Assembly (NCBI GenBank): GCA_002401685.1
Contig: NVTU01000025.1
Location: 1-39,442 of the forward strand
Direction of reading: 5' to 3'
Length of the DNA stretch: 39,442 nt
From: Kordiimonadales bacterium
Lineage (GTDB): Bacteria > Pseudomonadota > Alphaproteobacteria > Sphingomonadales > Kordiimonadaceae
Shown: in pieces, positions 8,773 through 18,200 of the stretch
How the letters are laid out: the number at the start of each line of letters is the position of its first letter
How positions within the stretch are numbered: the stretch's first letter is position 1
Notes under the pieces: model-generated
Seen by the model: only the letters and a program-made list of their open reading frames with translations
Databases searched by the model: none
What the model was told of the DNA's origin: nothing
Position numbers and translations under genes: made by a program

Positions 8773-9045
8773 ATGTCAGATGTCTTTAACGCCATTTCAT
8801 CGCCAGTAAGACGGCAAATATTGTCAATGCTTAAAGCCCAGGACATGACGGCGGGGCACATTGCAGAAAAACTCGATGTAGGGAAGTCTACCCTTTCGGG
8901 GCATTTCAATGTGCTGAAAGCCGCAAGCCTTGTCGTGACAAACCGGTCAGGCACCACAATTACCTACAGCCTCAATACCAGCGTCGTTGAAGACTTGCTT
9001 TCGTCGGTGGTTGGGTTGCTCTCACGAGGAGAAGAAAATGATTAA
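8773..9045 (+). CDS. sdpR: ArsR/SdpR-type autorepressor
   Basis: The 90-residue product is a small winged-helix repressor of the ArsR superfamily. It opens with MSDVFNAISSPVRRQILSML, the typical ArsR first helices, followed by the recognition region MTAGHIAEKLDVGKSTLSGH and the HFNVLKAASLV helix; the wing is TNRSGTTITYSL. It lacks the Cys metal-binding motif of ArsR/SmtB metal sensors, as SdpR-type proteins do. Its last 8 bases overlap the start of an SdpI-family gene, the same pairing as sdpR-sdpI in Bacillus subtilis, where the repressor is sequestered by membrane SdpI when toxin is bound. The promoter at 8712 carries symmetrical sites that it probably binds. Confidence 0.88.
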   Translation: MSDVFNAISSPVRRQILSMLKAQDMTAGHIAEKLDVGKSTLSGHFNVLKAASLVVTNRSGTTITYSLNTSVVEDLLSSVVGLLSRGEEND

Positions 9046-9709
9046 ACAACTTAAATGGGCCTGGGCCATCGCCGCACTGACATTACTGGCTGGCATTGTG
9101 ACATTATTTTATGTGGACGGGAGCACAGAATTGCCGATCAAATGGACTGTCGGCGAGGAAATAGATAACGGCACCAGCGCTTGGATCAGCTTTCTGACCT
9201 TACCTTTCCTCCAGTTTATTCTTTTGGCATTGTTTAGTTCCCTAAAAATACTGGAGCCCCGGCAGCAAAACCTGAAGAACTCGACAAAAGCCCTGCTCGC
9301 AATCGCGCTCTCCATGACCTGCGTGCTGCTGATCGTGCAAGCAACATTCATATCAATGTCGATGGGTTATGAAGTACTTGATGACAGTGCCATTTTAGTC
9401 GGCCTCGGCCTGATGTTTTTGGTCACCGGCAATTATCTTGGCAAACTTCGGTCTTCCTTTTTTATTGGCATCCGTACGCCCTGGACCCTCTCCAGCGATG
9501 AGGTATGGCAGCGAACCCACCGTTTGGCAGGGAGGCTATTTATGGTAGCCGGCTTGGTGATGATTGTGGCCAGCCTTGCGCTTCATAGCCGCCACCTACC
9601 CCTGATAGCCACGGCGGTTCTTTTGCCCGCAGTGATAATTCCAGTGGTTTACAGCTGGCTGTTGTGGCGCGCAGAGCAACAAAAGACCAAAAAACCTGAA
9701 CAAGAATAA
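9038..9709 (+). CDS. sdpI: SdpI family integral membrane (immunity-like) protein
   Basis: The 223-residue product has about six membrane segments. It carries a DUF1648-like N-terminal region (a first TM, then ELPIKWTVGEEIDNGTSAWIS) and an SdpI domain with the hallmark FIGIRTPWTLSSDEVWQRTH followed by RLAGRLFMVAG. In Bacillus, SdpI gives immunity to the SdpC toxin and signals to SdpR. ATG 9038 is preceded by GAGGAGAAG and overlaps the sdpR stop, implying translational coupling. No SdpC-like toxin or export genes are visible near, so here the pair probably senses some other membrane-active compound or stress; such orphan pairs are widespread. Length fits the longer, DUF1648-containing form. Confidence 0.88.
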   Translation: MIKQLKWAWAIAALTLLAGIVTLFYVDGSTELPIKWTVGEEIDNGTSAWISFLTLPFLQFILLALFSSLKILEPRQQNLKNSTKALLAIALSMTCVLLIVQATFISMSMGYEVLDDSAILVGLGLMFLVTGNYLGKLRSSFFIGIRTPWTLSSDEVWQRTHRLAGRLFMVAGLVMIVASLALHSRHLPLIATAVLLPAVIIPVVYSWLLWRAEQQKTKKPEQE

Positions 9710-9779
9710 AATCCGCACCGAACGGCCAAAACGCCGATTGGCATCTAAAAACTAAATACCGACAGCACAAGGAAAACAA

Positions 9780-11099
9780 ATGAGCAAATCATTGAACCGC
9801 AGAAACTTTTTATCAGGCGCCGCGAAAACCACCGCGACCCTCACTTTGGGCGGGTCGCTCTTATACCTAGCGGGATGTTCAAAACCCATTCAAAGGCCCG
9901 ACTTGAATCTAGTGAAAGACCCTGCCGGGTTATGCGATTTACCAAAGGGGTTTCGCTATACCGTTATTTCAAAGGCTGAGGAAACCATGTCAGATGGGTA
10001 CATCGTCCCGGATTATCACGACGGCATGGGCTGCTTTGAAGGGCCAAATGGTGCGTTGATTTTGGTCCGCAATCATGAGGTGCCGTTGTATTTTCCCTTT
10101 GATCCAGCTTCGCCAGCGCCCGACTTCGCCTATGATCCGACATCAAGCGGCGGTACAACAACCATATGGCTGGACGATAACTTAGCAGTAACCCGCCACC
10201 ATCTTAGTTTAACCGGCACCATCAGGAACTGCAGCGGCGGAAAAACACCGTGGCAAACCTGGATTAGCAGCGAAGAACCAGGTAGCCCCGGCTGGGGATC
10301 AGGCTGGCAAATGGGCAAACGGCACGGCTACAATTTCGAAGTTGATCCGCTAAAGCCGCTCCAACTGGCGCAGCCGCTTAAAGCAATGGGACGCTTCAAT
10401 CATGAAGCCGTCGCCATCGACCCTGCCAGCGGCATCGCCTACCAAACAGAAGACAGCAGCTACGGGTGTTTTTACCGCTTCTTGCCAACCAAAGCCGGCC
10501 ATCTTGCCGAGGGCGGCACCCTGCAAGCGCTGAAGTTCGTCGACGGCGCAATCAACCACACCACAAAGCATCCGCTTCAGTCGGGGGAAAAATACCTATG
10601 CACCTGGGTCACAGTTGCCGAGCCTGATCCGGAAGACAACACCGTCCACCTGCAAGCGCAGAAAAAAGGCGCTGCCATATTTGTGCGAGGCGAAGGACTA
10701 GCCGTTCACGACGACGGAATTTATTTCTCTTGCACTACTGGAGGGGCAGCGGGCATGGGGCAGATATTCAAATACGTCCCGGGTCCAGGGCATGGTAACG
10801 GCACCATTGAACTGGTTTATGAAGCCAAAGTCAGAAGCATATTAGAGAAACCCGATAACATCACCCTCAACCAGTGGGGAGACTTGATTATCTGCGAAGA
10901 CAACAGCCTTGACACCCAGTGCCTTGTGGGGCTAACGCCTGAGGGGAAAATTTATTACATTGCGGCCAATACCCAGTCCGAATGGTCCGGCGCGTGTTTC
11001 TCACCCAACGGCAAAATCCTCTTCGCTAATATCCATAAAGGCCCAGGGATGACACTTGCCATTCAGGGCCCATGGGAAGCCTTGCGACAAACTGCTTGA
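9780..11099 (+). CDS. phoX: PhoX-type (DUF839) phosphatase, Tat-exported lipoprotein
   Basis: The 439-residue product begins with a twin-arginine signal (NRRNFLSG, Arg7-Arg8) followed by a hydrophobic stretch and a lipobox LAGC with Cys33, so it should be exported folded and anchored as a lipoprotein. The rest matches the DUF839/PhoX beta-propeller: GCFEGPNGALILVRNHEVP, FNHEAVAIDPASGIAYQTED, then KPDNITLNQWGDLIICEDNS and a final SEWSGACFSPNGKILFANIH. The conserved Glu-containing motifs correspond to calcium/iron ligands of PhoX alkaline phosphatases, which release phosphate from phosphoesters. The product is shorter than Pseudomonas PhoX, and DUF839 members vary in function, so phosphatase activity is likely but not certain. 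AAGGA precedes ATG 9780. No Pho box was recognised. Confidence 0.82.
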   Translation: MSKSLNRRNFLSGAAKTTATLTLGGSLLYLAGCSKPIQRPDLNLVKDPAGLCDLPKGFRYTVISKAEETMSDGYIVPDYHDGMGCFEGPNGALILVRNHEVPLYFPFDPASPAPDFAYDPTSSGGTTTIWLDDNLAVTRHHLSLTGTIRNCSGGKTPWQTWISSEEPGSPGWGSGWQMGKRHGYNFEVDPLKPLQLAQPLKAMGRFNHEAVAIDPASGIAYQTEDSSYGCFYRFLPTKAGHLAEGGTLQALKFVDGAINHTTKHPLQSGEKYLCTWVTVAEPDPEDNTVHLQAQKKGAAIFVRGEGLAVHDDGIYFSCTTGGAAGMGQIFKYVPGPGHGNGTIELVYEAKVRSILEKPDNITLNQWGDLIICEDNSLDTQCLVGLTPEGKIYYIAANTQSEWSGACFSPNGKILFANIHKGPGMTLAIQGPWEALRQTA

Positions 11100-11124
11100 T
11101 TGGCTCCGCCACACTAGCTTTGTT

Positions 11125-11155
11125 GTGGGTAGAGCTCTCACTGAGCCCTACCCAC
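11125..11155. other. Strong 13-bp hairpin between phoX and feoA
   Basis: GTGGGTAGAGCTC (11125-11137) pairs with GAGCCCTACCCAC (11143-11155) with one mismatch and loop TCACT. It starts 26 bases after the phoX stop. There is no T-run on either side, so it is not a textbook terminator; it may still end or protect the phoX message. Confidence 0.6.
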
Positions 11156-11289
11156 GCGTCCCAACTATCAAGACTGGGATGCGGCGAAAAACCTCATCAA
11201 CTCGAGTTTACCCAGCTTGCGAGCTCTAGCTGTCCGTGTTAGAAGCCAGTTAAAGTTAAGAAGCATTCGCAAAAAGGGTACCGATATTC

Positions 11290-11553
11290 ATGAGTAAGCA
11301 AATTGATCTTGTCTCACTTGGCGGCTTGAAGCCCGGTGCTTGCGGCGTGGTAAACGCCTTCGGCGCGGCACCTGACCAAGTCACCGCCGACATGATCGAC
11401 CGTTTGCGCGAAATCGGTTTCGCTGAGGGCCTGAAAGTAGAGCTCTTGCATCAGAGCCTGTTTGGGAAAGATCCAATTGCGGTGCGTATCGGCACAATGA
11501 CAGTGGCACTCCGCCGCAAAGAGGCTAACCTTATCAAAGTACAACTAGCATGA
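11290..11553 (+). CDS. feoA: FeoA ferrous iron transport accessory protein
   Basis: The 87-residue product has the SH3-like FeoA fold: LGGLKPGACGVVNAFG, then MIDRLREIGFAEGLKVELLHQ and DPIAVRIGTMTVALRRKEANLI at the end. FeoA is a small cytoplasmic protein that supports the membrane transporter FeoB. Its stop codon overlaps the feoB start (ATGA), so the two are translationally coupled. AGGG lies about 11 bases before ATG 11290. I searched the 190 bases upstream for a Fur-like or Irr-like palindrome and saw none that was convincing. Confidence 0.94.
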   Translation: MSKQIDLVSLGGLKPGACGVVNAFGAAPDQVTADMIDRLREIGFAEGLKVELLHQSLFGKDPIAVRIGTMTVALRRKEANLIKVQLA

Positions 11554-13388
11554 GCGCGGCAACAGTAGCCGTTGTCGGCAATCCGAATTGCGGAAAATCG
11601 GCGCTTTTTAATGCCCTCACTGGCTTACGGCAAAAGGTTGCGAATTATCCCGGCGCTACTATTGAACGCCGGTCAGGCGCCCTACTCGGCAATGACAACA
11701 TTGAACTGATCGACTTGCCCGGCTCCTACAGCCTCACGCCCCGCAGCCCTGACGAAGCTGTAACACACGATGTCTTAACCGGCTCACACGATACGGAGCA
11801 AAAACCAAACGTAATATTATGTGTGGTGGACGCAACAAACCTGCAGCAAAACCTGCGGTTTGCGATCGAACTTCGCAGCCTCGGCATCCCGATTGTTCTC
11901 GCTCTAAACATGATTGATCTGGCGGAACGCGAGCAGATTAAAATCGATATAGAGCTGCTTTCCAAGCGGCTCGGCGTGCCTGTGATTGAAACCGTTGCTG
12001 TTCGTAAACGCGGGCTTGAAGCGATTAAAAGCGAAGTTGCTGCAGCGCTAAACAGCACCCCAAAGCCTTCAGCCGATTACGGCGACACTTTGAAGGTGCG
12101 CCAGCGTTTCGCCCGCAAGATAGCCAAGGATGTAACCATTAGCGAAGGCGTAGGCCACAAAGCCACCCGGCTGCTGGACAATGTTTTGCTGCACCCTGTT
12201 TTGGGGCTCTTCATTTTCGCCGCCTCGATCTTCATCATGTTTCAAGCCGTTTTTGCTTGGGCTGAAGCGCCAATGGATCTGATTGAAGGCGGCATTGGCG
12301 CTATGCAATCATTCTTCAGCAATGTCTTGGGCGAAGGCCTCTTCCTCAGCTTCCTGAACGACGGCATTCTCGGCGGTGTCGGAGCTGTAGTCGTCTTCTT
12401 GCCGCAAATCATCATCCTGTTCCTATTTATTCTTCTATTAGAATCAAGCGGCTACATGGCCAGGGCGGCCTTCCTTATGGACCGGTTCATGGCAATGGTC
12501 GGGCTCAACGGCCGCGCGTTCATTCCGCTGCTATCAAGTTTCGCCTGCGCAATTCCCGGCATTATGGCCGCGCGCTCGATCTCAAATACCAAAGACCGAC
12601 TGACCACCATCATGATCGCGCCGCTGATGACCTGCTCAGCGCGACTGCCCGTTTACACGGTGATCATTTCAGCCTTCATACCAAACACACCGGTACTGGG
12701 GCCATTTGGCCTGCAGGGCGTGGTCCTGTTTAGCCTATTTTTGCTGGGCATTGTTTTTGCTCTTATTGTTGCCGCTGTCCTGAAGCGCACGATAGCCAAA
12801 GGCCCTTCTGATACGTTCATGATTGAACTGCCTAAATACCAGATGCCTAACCTGCGTTTTGTATTCACAGGCCTTTTTGAACGTGCACGCATTTTCCTTA
12901 AGCGCGCTGGCGGCATCATTTTGATCTCGACCATCGTATTATGGGCGCTCTCGATCTACCCCAATCCGCCAGAAGGCGCTGACAGGCCAGACGTTGCCTA
13001 CAGCTTTATCGGCATCATCGGCGGCTGGCTTGAAGTAATTTTTGCCCCTATCGGCTTTAATTGGGAAATCTCTGCTGCGCTTGTGCCCGGCATGGCCGCA
13101 CGCGAAGTGGCAATCGCGGCGCTCGGTACCGTTTATTCGCTGCAAGGCAGTGAAGAAGCAATTGAGGCTGGCCTGGTCGGCATGCTCAACGGGGCGTGGT
13201 CTCTGCCAACGGCACTTTCATTCCTGATTTGGTATGTTTTTGCACCGATGTGCTTCTCTACCATCGCCGTAACCAAACGCGAAACTGGCGGCTGGAAATG
13301 GGCACTGTTCATGCTGGGCTATTTGTTTGTACTGGCCTATGTGGCATCCTTCATCACATTCCGAACGGCTACGGCTTTAATGTCGTAG
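11550..13388 (+). CDS. feoB: FeoB ferrous iron transporter
   Basis: The 612-residue product has an N-terminal GTPase (G1 GNPNCGKS at 10-17, G2 with Thr37 in YPGATIE, G3 DLPG at 55-58, G4 NMID at 120-123), a linker and, from about residue 210, a polytopic membrane part with two Gate-type halves. Motifs in the membrane part include FIPLLSSFACAIPGIMAAR and CSARLPVYTVIISAF, where the conserved Cys residues are placed as in other FeoB proteins. It imports Fe2+ across the inner membrane. It is shorter than E. coli FeoB (773 residues) and lacks the C-terminal Cys-rich tail; no feoC follows. This short form is common outside enterobacteria. With dps nearby it suggests local iron handling, but the two are separate transcription units. 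Confidence 0.96.
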   Translation: MSAATVAVVGNPNCGKSALFNALTGLRQKVANYPGATIERRSGALLGNDNIELIDLPGSYSLTPRSPDEAVTHDVLTGSHDTEQKPNVILCVVDATNLQQNLRFAIELRSLGIPIVLALNMIDLAEREQIKIDIELLSKRLGVPVIETVAVRKRGLEAIKSEVAAALNSTPKPSADYGDTLKVRQRFARKIAKDVTISEGVGHKATRLLDNVLLHPVLGLFIFAASIFIMFQAVFAWAEAPMDLIEGGIGAMQSFFSNVLGEGLFLSFLNDGILGGVGAVVVFLPQIIILFLFILLLESSGYMARAAFLMDRFMAMVGLNGRAFIPLLSSFACAIPGIMAARSISNTKDRLTTIMIAPLMTCSARLPVYTVIISAFIPNTPVLGPFGLQGVVLFSLFLLGIVFALIVAAVLKRTIAKGPSDTFMIELPKYQMPNLRFVFTGLFERARIFLKRAGGIILISTIVLWALSIYPNPPEGADRPDVAYSFIGIIGGWLEVIFAPIGFNWEISAALVPGMAAREVAIAALGTVYSLQGSEEAIEAGLVGMLNGAWSLPTALSFLIWYVFAPMCFSTIAVTKRETGGWKWALFMLGYLFVLAYVASFITFRTATALMS

Positions 13389-13477
13389 CCGCCTGCAGCC
13401 TGCCACAAACTAGTTCTTATGCTAAGTCTGGCCTTGCTGCCGCCTTCATTATGCGATAGCCCAATAGCAATCATTTT

Positions 13478-13493
13478 TTAGGTTAGTGCCTAG
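13478..13493. promoter_or_regulatory. Partial palindrome similar to the 4833 site
   Basis: TTAGGTTAGTGCCTAG shares TTAGG and AGTGCCTA with the perfect palindrome at 4833-4847 but has one base more in the centre. It lies 28 bases before the dipeptidase start. A shared regulator is possible; two sites are too few to be sure. Confidence 0.25.
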
Positions 13494-13521
13494 TATTAAT
13501 TTCCGGAGGGGGAGATTTCCA

Positions 13522-14724
13522 ATGAAAGTACTTTTAGCAGGTATTTCACTTTTGGCCGTTGCAGCGTGTGGTGAAAGCGCCGCACGCGACGCCAACCATA
13601 AAGCAACAGCTGAAAAGCTTGCGCTTGAGACCATCATTATCGACAGCCATGTAGATGTACCGTACCGCCTCAATAGCGGCTGGGAAGATGTGTCCCACGC
13701 TACAGAAACCGGTGATTTTGACTACCCACGCGCAGTAGCTGGCGGCCTGAACGCGCCTTTCATGTCAATCTACACTCCGGCCCAGTATGATGGCACGCCG
13801 AAATCCAAAAAACATGCTGACGAGATGATCGACATTGTTGAGCGCATGGTTTCAGAAGCGCCTGATAAATTCGTCATCGCCCGTAACCCGGACGAGCTGG
13901 AAGCAGCCTTTAAAGCTGGCAAGATCGCATTGCCGCTCGGCATGGAAAACGGCGCGCCGATATCTGGTGACCTCGCAAACCTTGACCATTTCTTTGAACG
14001 CGGCATTCGCTACATCACGCTAACCCATTCCAAAGCCAATCATATTTCAGATAGCTCCTACGACGTAGAGCGCAAATGGGATGGTCTCTCTGAGTTTGGC
14101 GAAAAGGTTGTCACCCGCATGAACGAGCTCGGCATTATGGTTGATATCAGCCATGTATCTGACGATGCCTTCTGGGATGCGCTGAAAGTAAGCGCCGTGC
14201 CGTTGATTGCGTCGCACTCGTCCGCACGCAAATTCACGCCCGGTTTCGAACGCAACATGAACGACGACATGATCAAAGCACTGGCTGAAAAAGACGGCGT
14301 GATAATGATCAATTACGGCTCTTCATTTGTAACAGAGGAAGCCAATAAATACCGCCCGAACCGGGACGAAGCCTATACAAAGTACCTTGCCGCTGAAGGC
14401 CTGGAGGCCTCAAGCGATCTTCGCGCAACGTTTGACGAAGACTACGGCAAATCAAACCCGTACCCATTCTCCACCCTAAGCGACGTCCTTGATCATTTTG
14501 ATCACGTGGTGAAAATCGCTGGCGTTGACCATGTGGGTATTGGTTCTGATTATGACGGCGTGGGTGACAGCCTCCCTGTCGGCCTGAAAGATGTGGCCTC
14601 TTACCCTGCCCTGATCGAGGGTTTCCTAAAGCGCGGCTACAGCGAAGCCGACATCAAGAAAATGCTTTCCGGCAACCTGATCCGTGTTTGGCGCACTGTG
14701 GACACATACGCGGCAGCGCACTAA
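13522..14724 (+). CDS. Lipoprotein membrane dipeptidase (peptidase M19)
   Basis: The 400-residue product starts with a lipoprotein signal (MKVLLAGISLLAVAAC, lipidated Cys16). The M19 dipeptidase zinc ligands are in place: His43 and Asp45 (DSHVDVP), Glu142 (GMENG), His211 (DISHVS) and His232 (ASHSSAR), with the 21-residue spacing of renal dipeptidase His198/His219, and GIGSDYDGV supplies the C-terminal Asp. It hydrolyses dipeptides, often with D-residues at the C terminus, in the periplasm. A very strong ribosome-binding site (GGAGGGGGAG) precedes ATG 13522; the frame extends to 13486 but the signal peptide fixes the start. A phosphatase gene follows 16 bases on, probably in the same message. 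Confidence 0.93.
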   Translation: MKVLLAGISLLAVAACGESAARDANHKATAEKLALETIIIDSHVDVPYRLNSGWEDVSHATETGDFDYPRAVAGGLNAPFMSIYTPAQYDGTPKSKKHADEMIDIVERMVSEAPDKFVIARNPDELEAAFKAGKIALPLGMENGAPISGDLANLDHFFERGIRYITLTHSKANHISDSSYDVERKWDGLSEFGEKVVTRMNELGIMVDISHVSDDAFWDALKVSAVPLIASHSSARKFTPGFERNMNDDMIKALAEKDGVIMINYGSSFVTEEANKYRPNRDEAYTKYLAAEGLEASSDLRATFDEDYGKSNPYPFSTLSDVLDHFDHVVKIAGVDHVGIGSDYDGVGDSLPVGLKDVASYPALIEGFLKRGYSEADIKKMLSGNLIRVWRTVDTYAAAH

Positions 14725-14740
14725 AGGCTGAGACGCTACA

Positions 14741-15169
14741 ATGTTTTATGTGTTTGATCTGGACGGTACGCTTGCCCTAGTTGAGCACAGAAAGCATTTT
14801 GTCAGAAATGGCGGACGCCAATGGCGTGCGTTTTTTAAAGCATGCGTTGATGATGGGCCTAATACGCCCGTCATCAATAGCCTATTAGCACTACAAGCCG
14901 CAGGGCACCGGATTGAGATATGGTCCGGCCGGTCAGACGCAGTGAAAGCCGAGACCATAGCTTGGCTTCAGCAGCACGGCATTGACCCCGCCCTGCTGAT
15001 CCATATGCGGCCCACCGGCAATAATGTTCCCGATGACGAACTGAAGCAAAGCTGGCTGCGTGCCTGCGTTACTTGGCCCGACGCCGTCTATGATGACCGC
15101 GACAAAGTAGTGGCCATGTGGCGGCGAGAAGGGGTGGCGTGTTTTCAGGTTGCACCCGGTGACTTTTAA
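14741..15169 (+). CDS. Stand-alone T4 Pnkp-like phosphatase domain (HAD superfamily)
   Basis: The 142-residue product is a compact HAD phosphatase: motif I FDLDGT with Asp6 and Asp8, motif II WSGRSD, a Lys in DELKQSWL, and motif III DDRDK near residues 118-122. Its ending, MWRREGVACFQVAPGDF, is very like the end of the 3'-phosphatase domain of T4 polynucleotide kinase (family knowledge from memory). There is no P-loop kinase part, so it is the phosphatase alone. It may remove 3'-phosphate from nucleic-acid ends or phosphate from nucleotides; the exact substrate is not readable. It has no signal peptide and follows the dipeptidase gene at 16 bases. Such domains are frequent in phages, but no other phage gene is seen here. 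Confidence 0.8.
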   Translation: MFYVFDLDGTLALVEHRKHFVRNGGRQWRAFFKACVDDGPNTPVINSLLALQAAGHRIEIWSGRSDAVKAETIAWLQQHGIDPALLIHMRPTGNNVPDDELKQSWLRACVTWPDAVYDDRDKVVAMWRREGVACFQVAPGDF

Positions 15170-15278
15170 CCCCCTATAGCAACCAACGTTTATACATATC
15201 TTCTAGCTGTTCGCTCCAAATTGATTATGATCCTCGCAAAGGCCAGATAAGGCCAATTTCGAGAGATTGAGGGAGCAC

Positions 15279-18200
15279 ATGAAAAACATCATCAAATGCA
15301 CACTTGCCGCCACTTTACTGATGGGCGCAAGCCATGCAGCCATAGCAGCCGACGCCAACAGCGATTGGTTCCAGTATGCGGCGATATCGCCCAACGGCAA
15401 AACCATCGCGTTTGCCTATAAGGGCGACATCTACAAAGTGCCGACAAAAGGCGGAACCGCTGTTCCGCTTACAGTAAACGCTGCTTGGGAAGGTTCACCT
15501 GTCTGGTCAAACGACGGCAAGTTACTCGCCTTTAGAAGCGACCGGCACGGCAGCATGGATGTATTTGTGATGCCGTCTTCAGGCGGTGCGGCAACGCGGC
15601 TAACGTACCATAATGCAGGCGATACGCCGTTCTCCTTCACGCCCGACAATAAGATGGTGACATTTGGCTCAAGTCGCACAGATGCAGCGTCCTCAAGCCT
15701 ATTCCCGCGCGGCTCCTTGCCGGAGCTGTATAATGTTTCCGTGGACGGCGGCACACCCGAGATGGTGCTGACAACGCCAGCCCAGGAAGCCCAGTGGAAC
15801 AAGGATGGCAGCAAATTGCTGTACCGCGAAGAAAAGGCGCTGGAAAGCGACTTGCGCAAACATGATACCTCCGCCTTCGCGCGTGATATCTGGATGTACG
15901 ATGCAGAAACCGGCGCGCATACGCAGCTCACAGATTTTGCAGGCGGCGACCATAACCCGGTGTGGGGCAAGGGCGATAAGGTCTTCTATACGTCTGAAGA
16001 AGCAGACAGCACTTTCAATGTGTGGCGGATGGAACTTTCCTCCGGCAGCAGACAGGCTGTTACCAACTATAAAAAGCACCCGGTGCGCAGCCTCTCAATC
16101 TCAAAAGGCGGCCTGATGGCCTATCTGCATCACGGCTCGCTATACACGGTAAAGGACGGCAACAAGCCGAAAAAAATAAAAATTACCATCAACACTGACG
16201 GCCACGGCCGCGACGTTCAAACCGTTGATGTCTCCCGTCGCATCCGGGGCTTTTCCGTTTCGCCAAAAGGTAAGGAAGTAGCTTTCGTTGCGCGCGGTGA
16301 AGTATTTGTGACTTCAAGCGAGTTCAACACAACAAAACGCATCACCAACAGTGCTGAGCAAGAACGCTCCGTTGATTTTGCCCCCGACGGCAAAAGCATT
16401 GTTTATGCCTCAGAGCGCAACGGCAAATGGAAGATCATGCAGAGCAAGATCGCCTCTGACGACGAGAAATATTTCTTCGCTGCCACTGTGATCGATGAGA
16501 CCATCCTCTTTGAAGCAGACAACGAAGCTTTCCAACCAATGTATTCGCCTGACGGCAAGAAGGTTGCGTTCATTTCCAACCGTGACGCCGTTAAAGTGAT
16601 TGATATTGAAAGCGGCGAGGTCACCACACCGCTGCCTGCCGATAATAATTACAGCTACGCCGACGGCGATATCACCTTTGATTGGTCTCCGGACAGCAAA
16701 TGGCTGACGATCGATTTTGCCCCGCGCGGCAGACTGTTCATTACCAATATCGCTATTGTTCCGGTGGATGGCTCTGCCCCGCCGCGCGACATCAGCCTAT
16801 CTGGTTATCAGGACGGCGGACCGAGCTGGCATTCAGGCGGCAACGCAGTGCTTTGGTATACCAGCCGTTATGGCCAGCGGGATCACGGCAGTTGGGGCCG
16901 TGAATTTGATATTTTGGCAGCCTTCCTCAATCAGGATGCTTTTGATAAATTCTCAATGTCCAAAGAAGAATACGAGCTGAATAAAGAGCTCGAAGAAGAC
17001 AAAAAGAAGAAGAAAGAAAAAGACGAAAAGAAAGCCAAGGAAGAGGCCGACAAAGCCAAGAAAGCGGACGGTAAAGCCGACGCTGAAGACGCCGAAGCAG
17101 ATAAAAAAGACGGCGATAAAGAAGACGACAAGGACAAAGTCGAGCCAATCGAAATCGACTGGGACGGCATCGCTGACCGCACCGTTCGCCTGACCGTTCA
17201 CGCCAGTGACCTTTCAAGCGCGGTGCTGACAAAAGATGGTGAGAAACTTTATTATCTCTCACGTTTTGAAAATGGCTATGACCTGTGGATGCAGGACCTT
17301 CGCAAAGGCGAAACCAAGCTTGTTACCAAATTGGGCGCACGCGGCGCCGCCTTTGAACTCGCTGACGATGAAAAATCTCTTTTCATATTAGCGGACGGTA
17401 GCCTCGCCAAATATAAACTCGATGGTGCCAGCGCCTCACGTAAAGGCGTTAGTCTACGTGCCTCTATGGAAGTGCACGCGGGCGCTGAACGGGACTATTT
17501 CTTCGAGCATATCTGGCGGCAGGTTAAAGACAAATTCTACAATCCCAATATGCACGGTGTTGATTGGGCGGATATGAAAGCCGAGTATGCGGCCAAGCTG
17601 CCAAACATTGGCAACAACCGCGATTTCGCCCGCATGATGGAAGAGTTGCTCGGCGAGCTGAACGCTTCCCACACGGGCGCCTATTACGGTGCGCGCATAC
17701 CGAACCGTGACCGGGCTGCAACGCTTGGTTTACTGTTTGATTACACGGATACATCCGGCGCGCTTAAGATCGACGAAGTGCTTGATAAAAGCCCGTTTGC
17801 AAAAGCATCCAGCAGCGTTAAAGCAGGCATGTCGCTTGTGGCCATTGACGGCGTAAAGCTTGACCGCAGCCAGAACATCTACCAACTGCTCAACCACAGG
17901 GCTGGCGAACGGGTACGGCTAACGTTTTCTAAGGAAGACGGCACAAGCTTCGACGAAGTTATGAAGCCAATAACTGGCGGCGCGCAGAACCAGCTGATGT
18001 ATGAGCGTTGGGTTAAATCCCGCGAGGCCCTTGTTGAGGAACTGTCCGGAGGGCGGCTCGGCTATGTGCATGTGCGCGCTATGAATGACCGTAGTTTCCG
18101 CCAGGTTTATTCCAACATCCTCGGCAAGAACTTCACCAAGGAAGCCATTCTTGTTGATACACGGTGGAACGGTGGGGGCTGGCTGCATAACGACCTTGCC

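Noticed and set aside
11156-11289. Fur or Irr box before feoA
   Set aside because: No palindromic AT-rich 19-mer or ICE-like element could be recognised by eye.
14741-15169. Prophage remnant suggested by the T4 Pnkp-like domain
   Set aside because: No integrase, structural or lysis genes and no attachment repeats are visible on either side.
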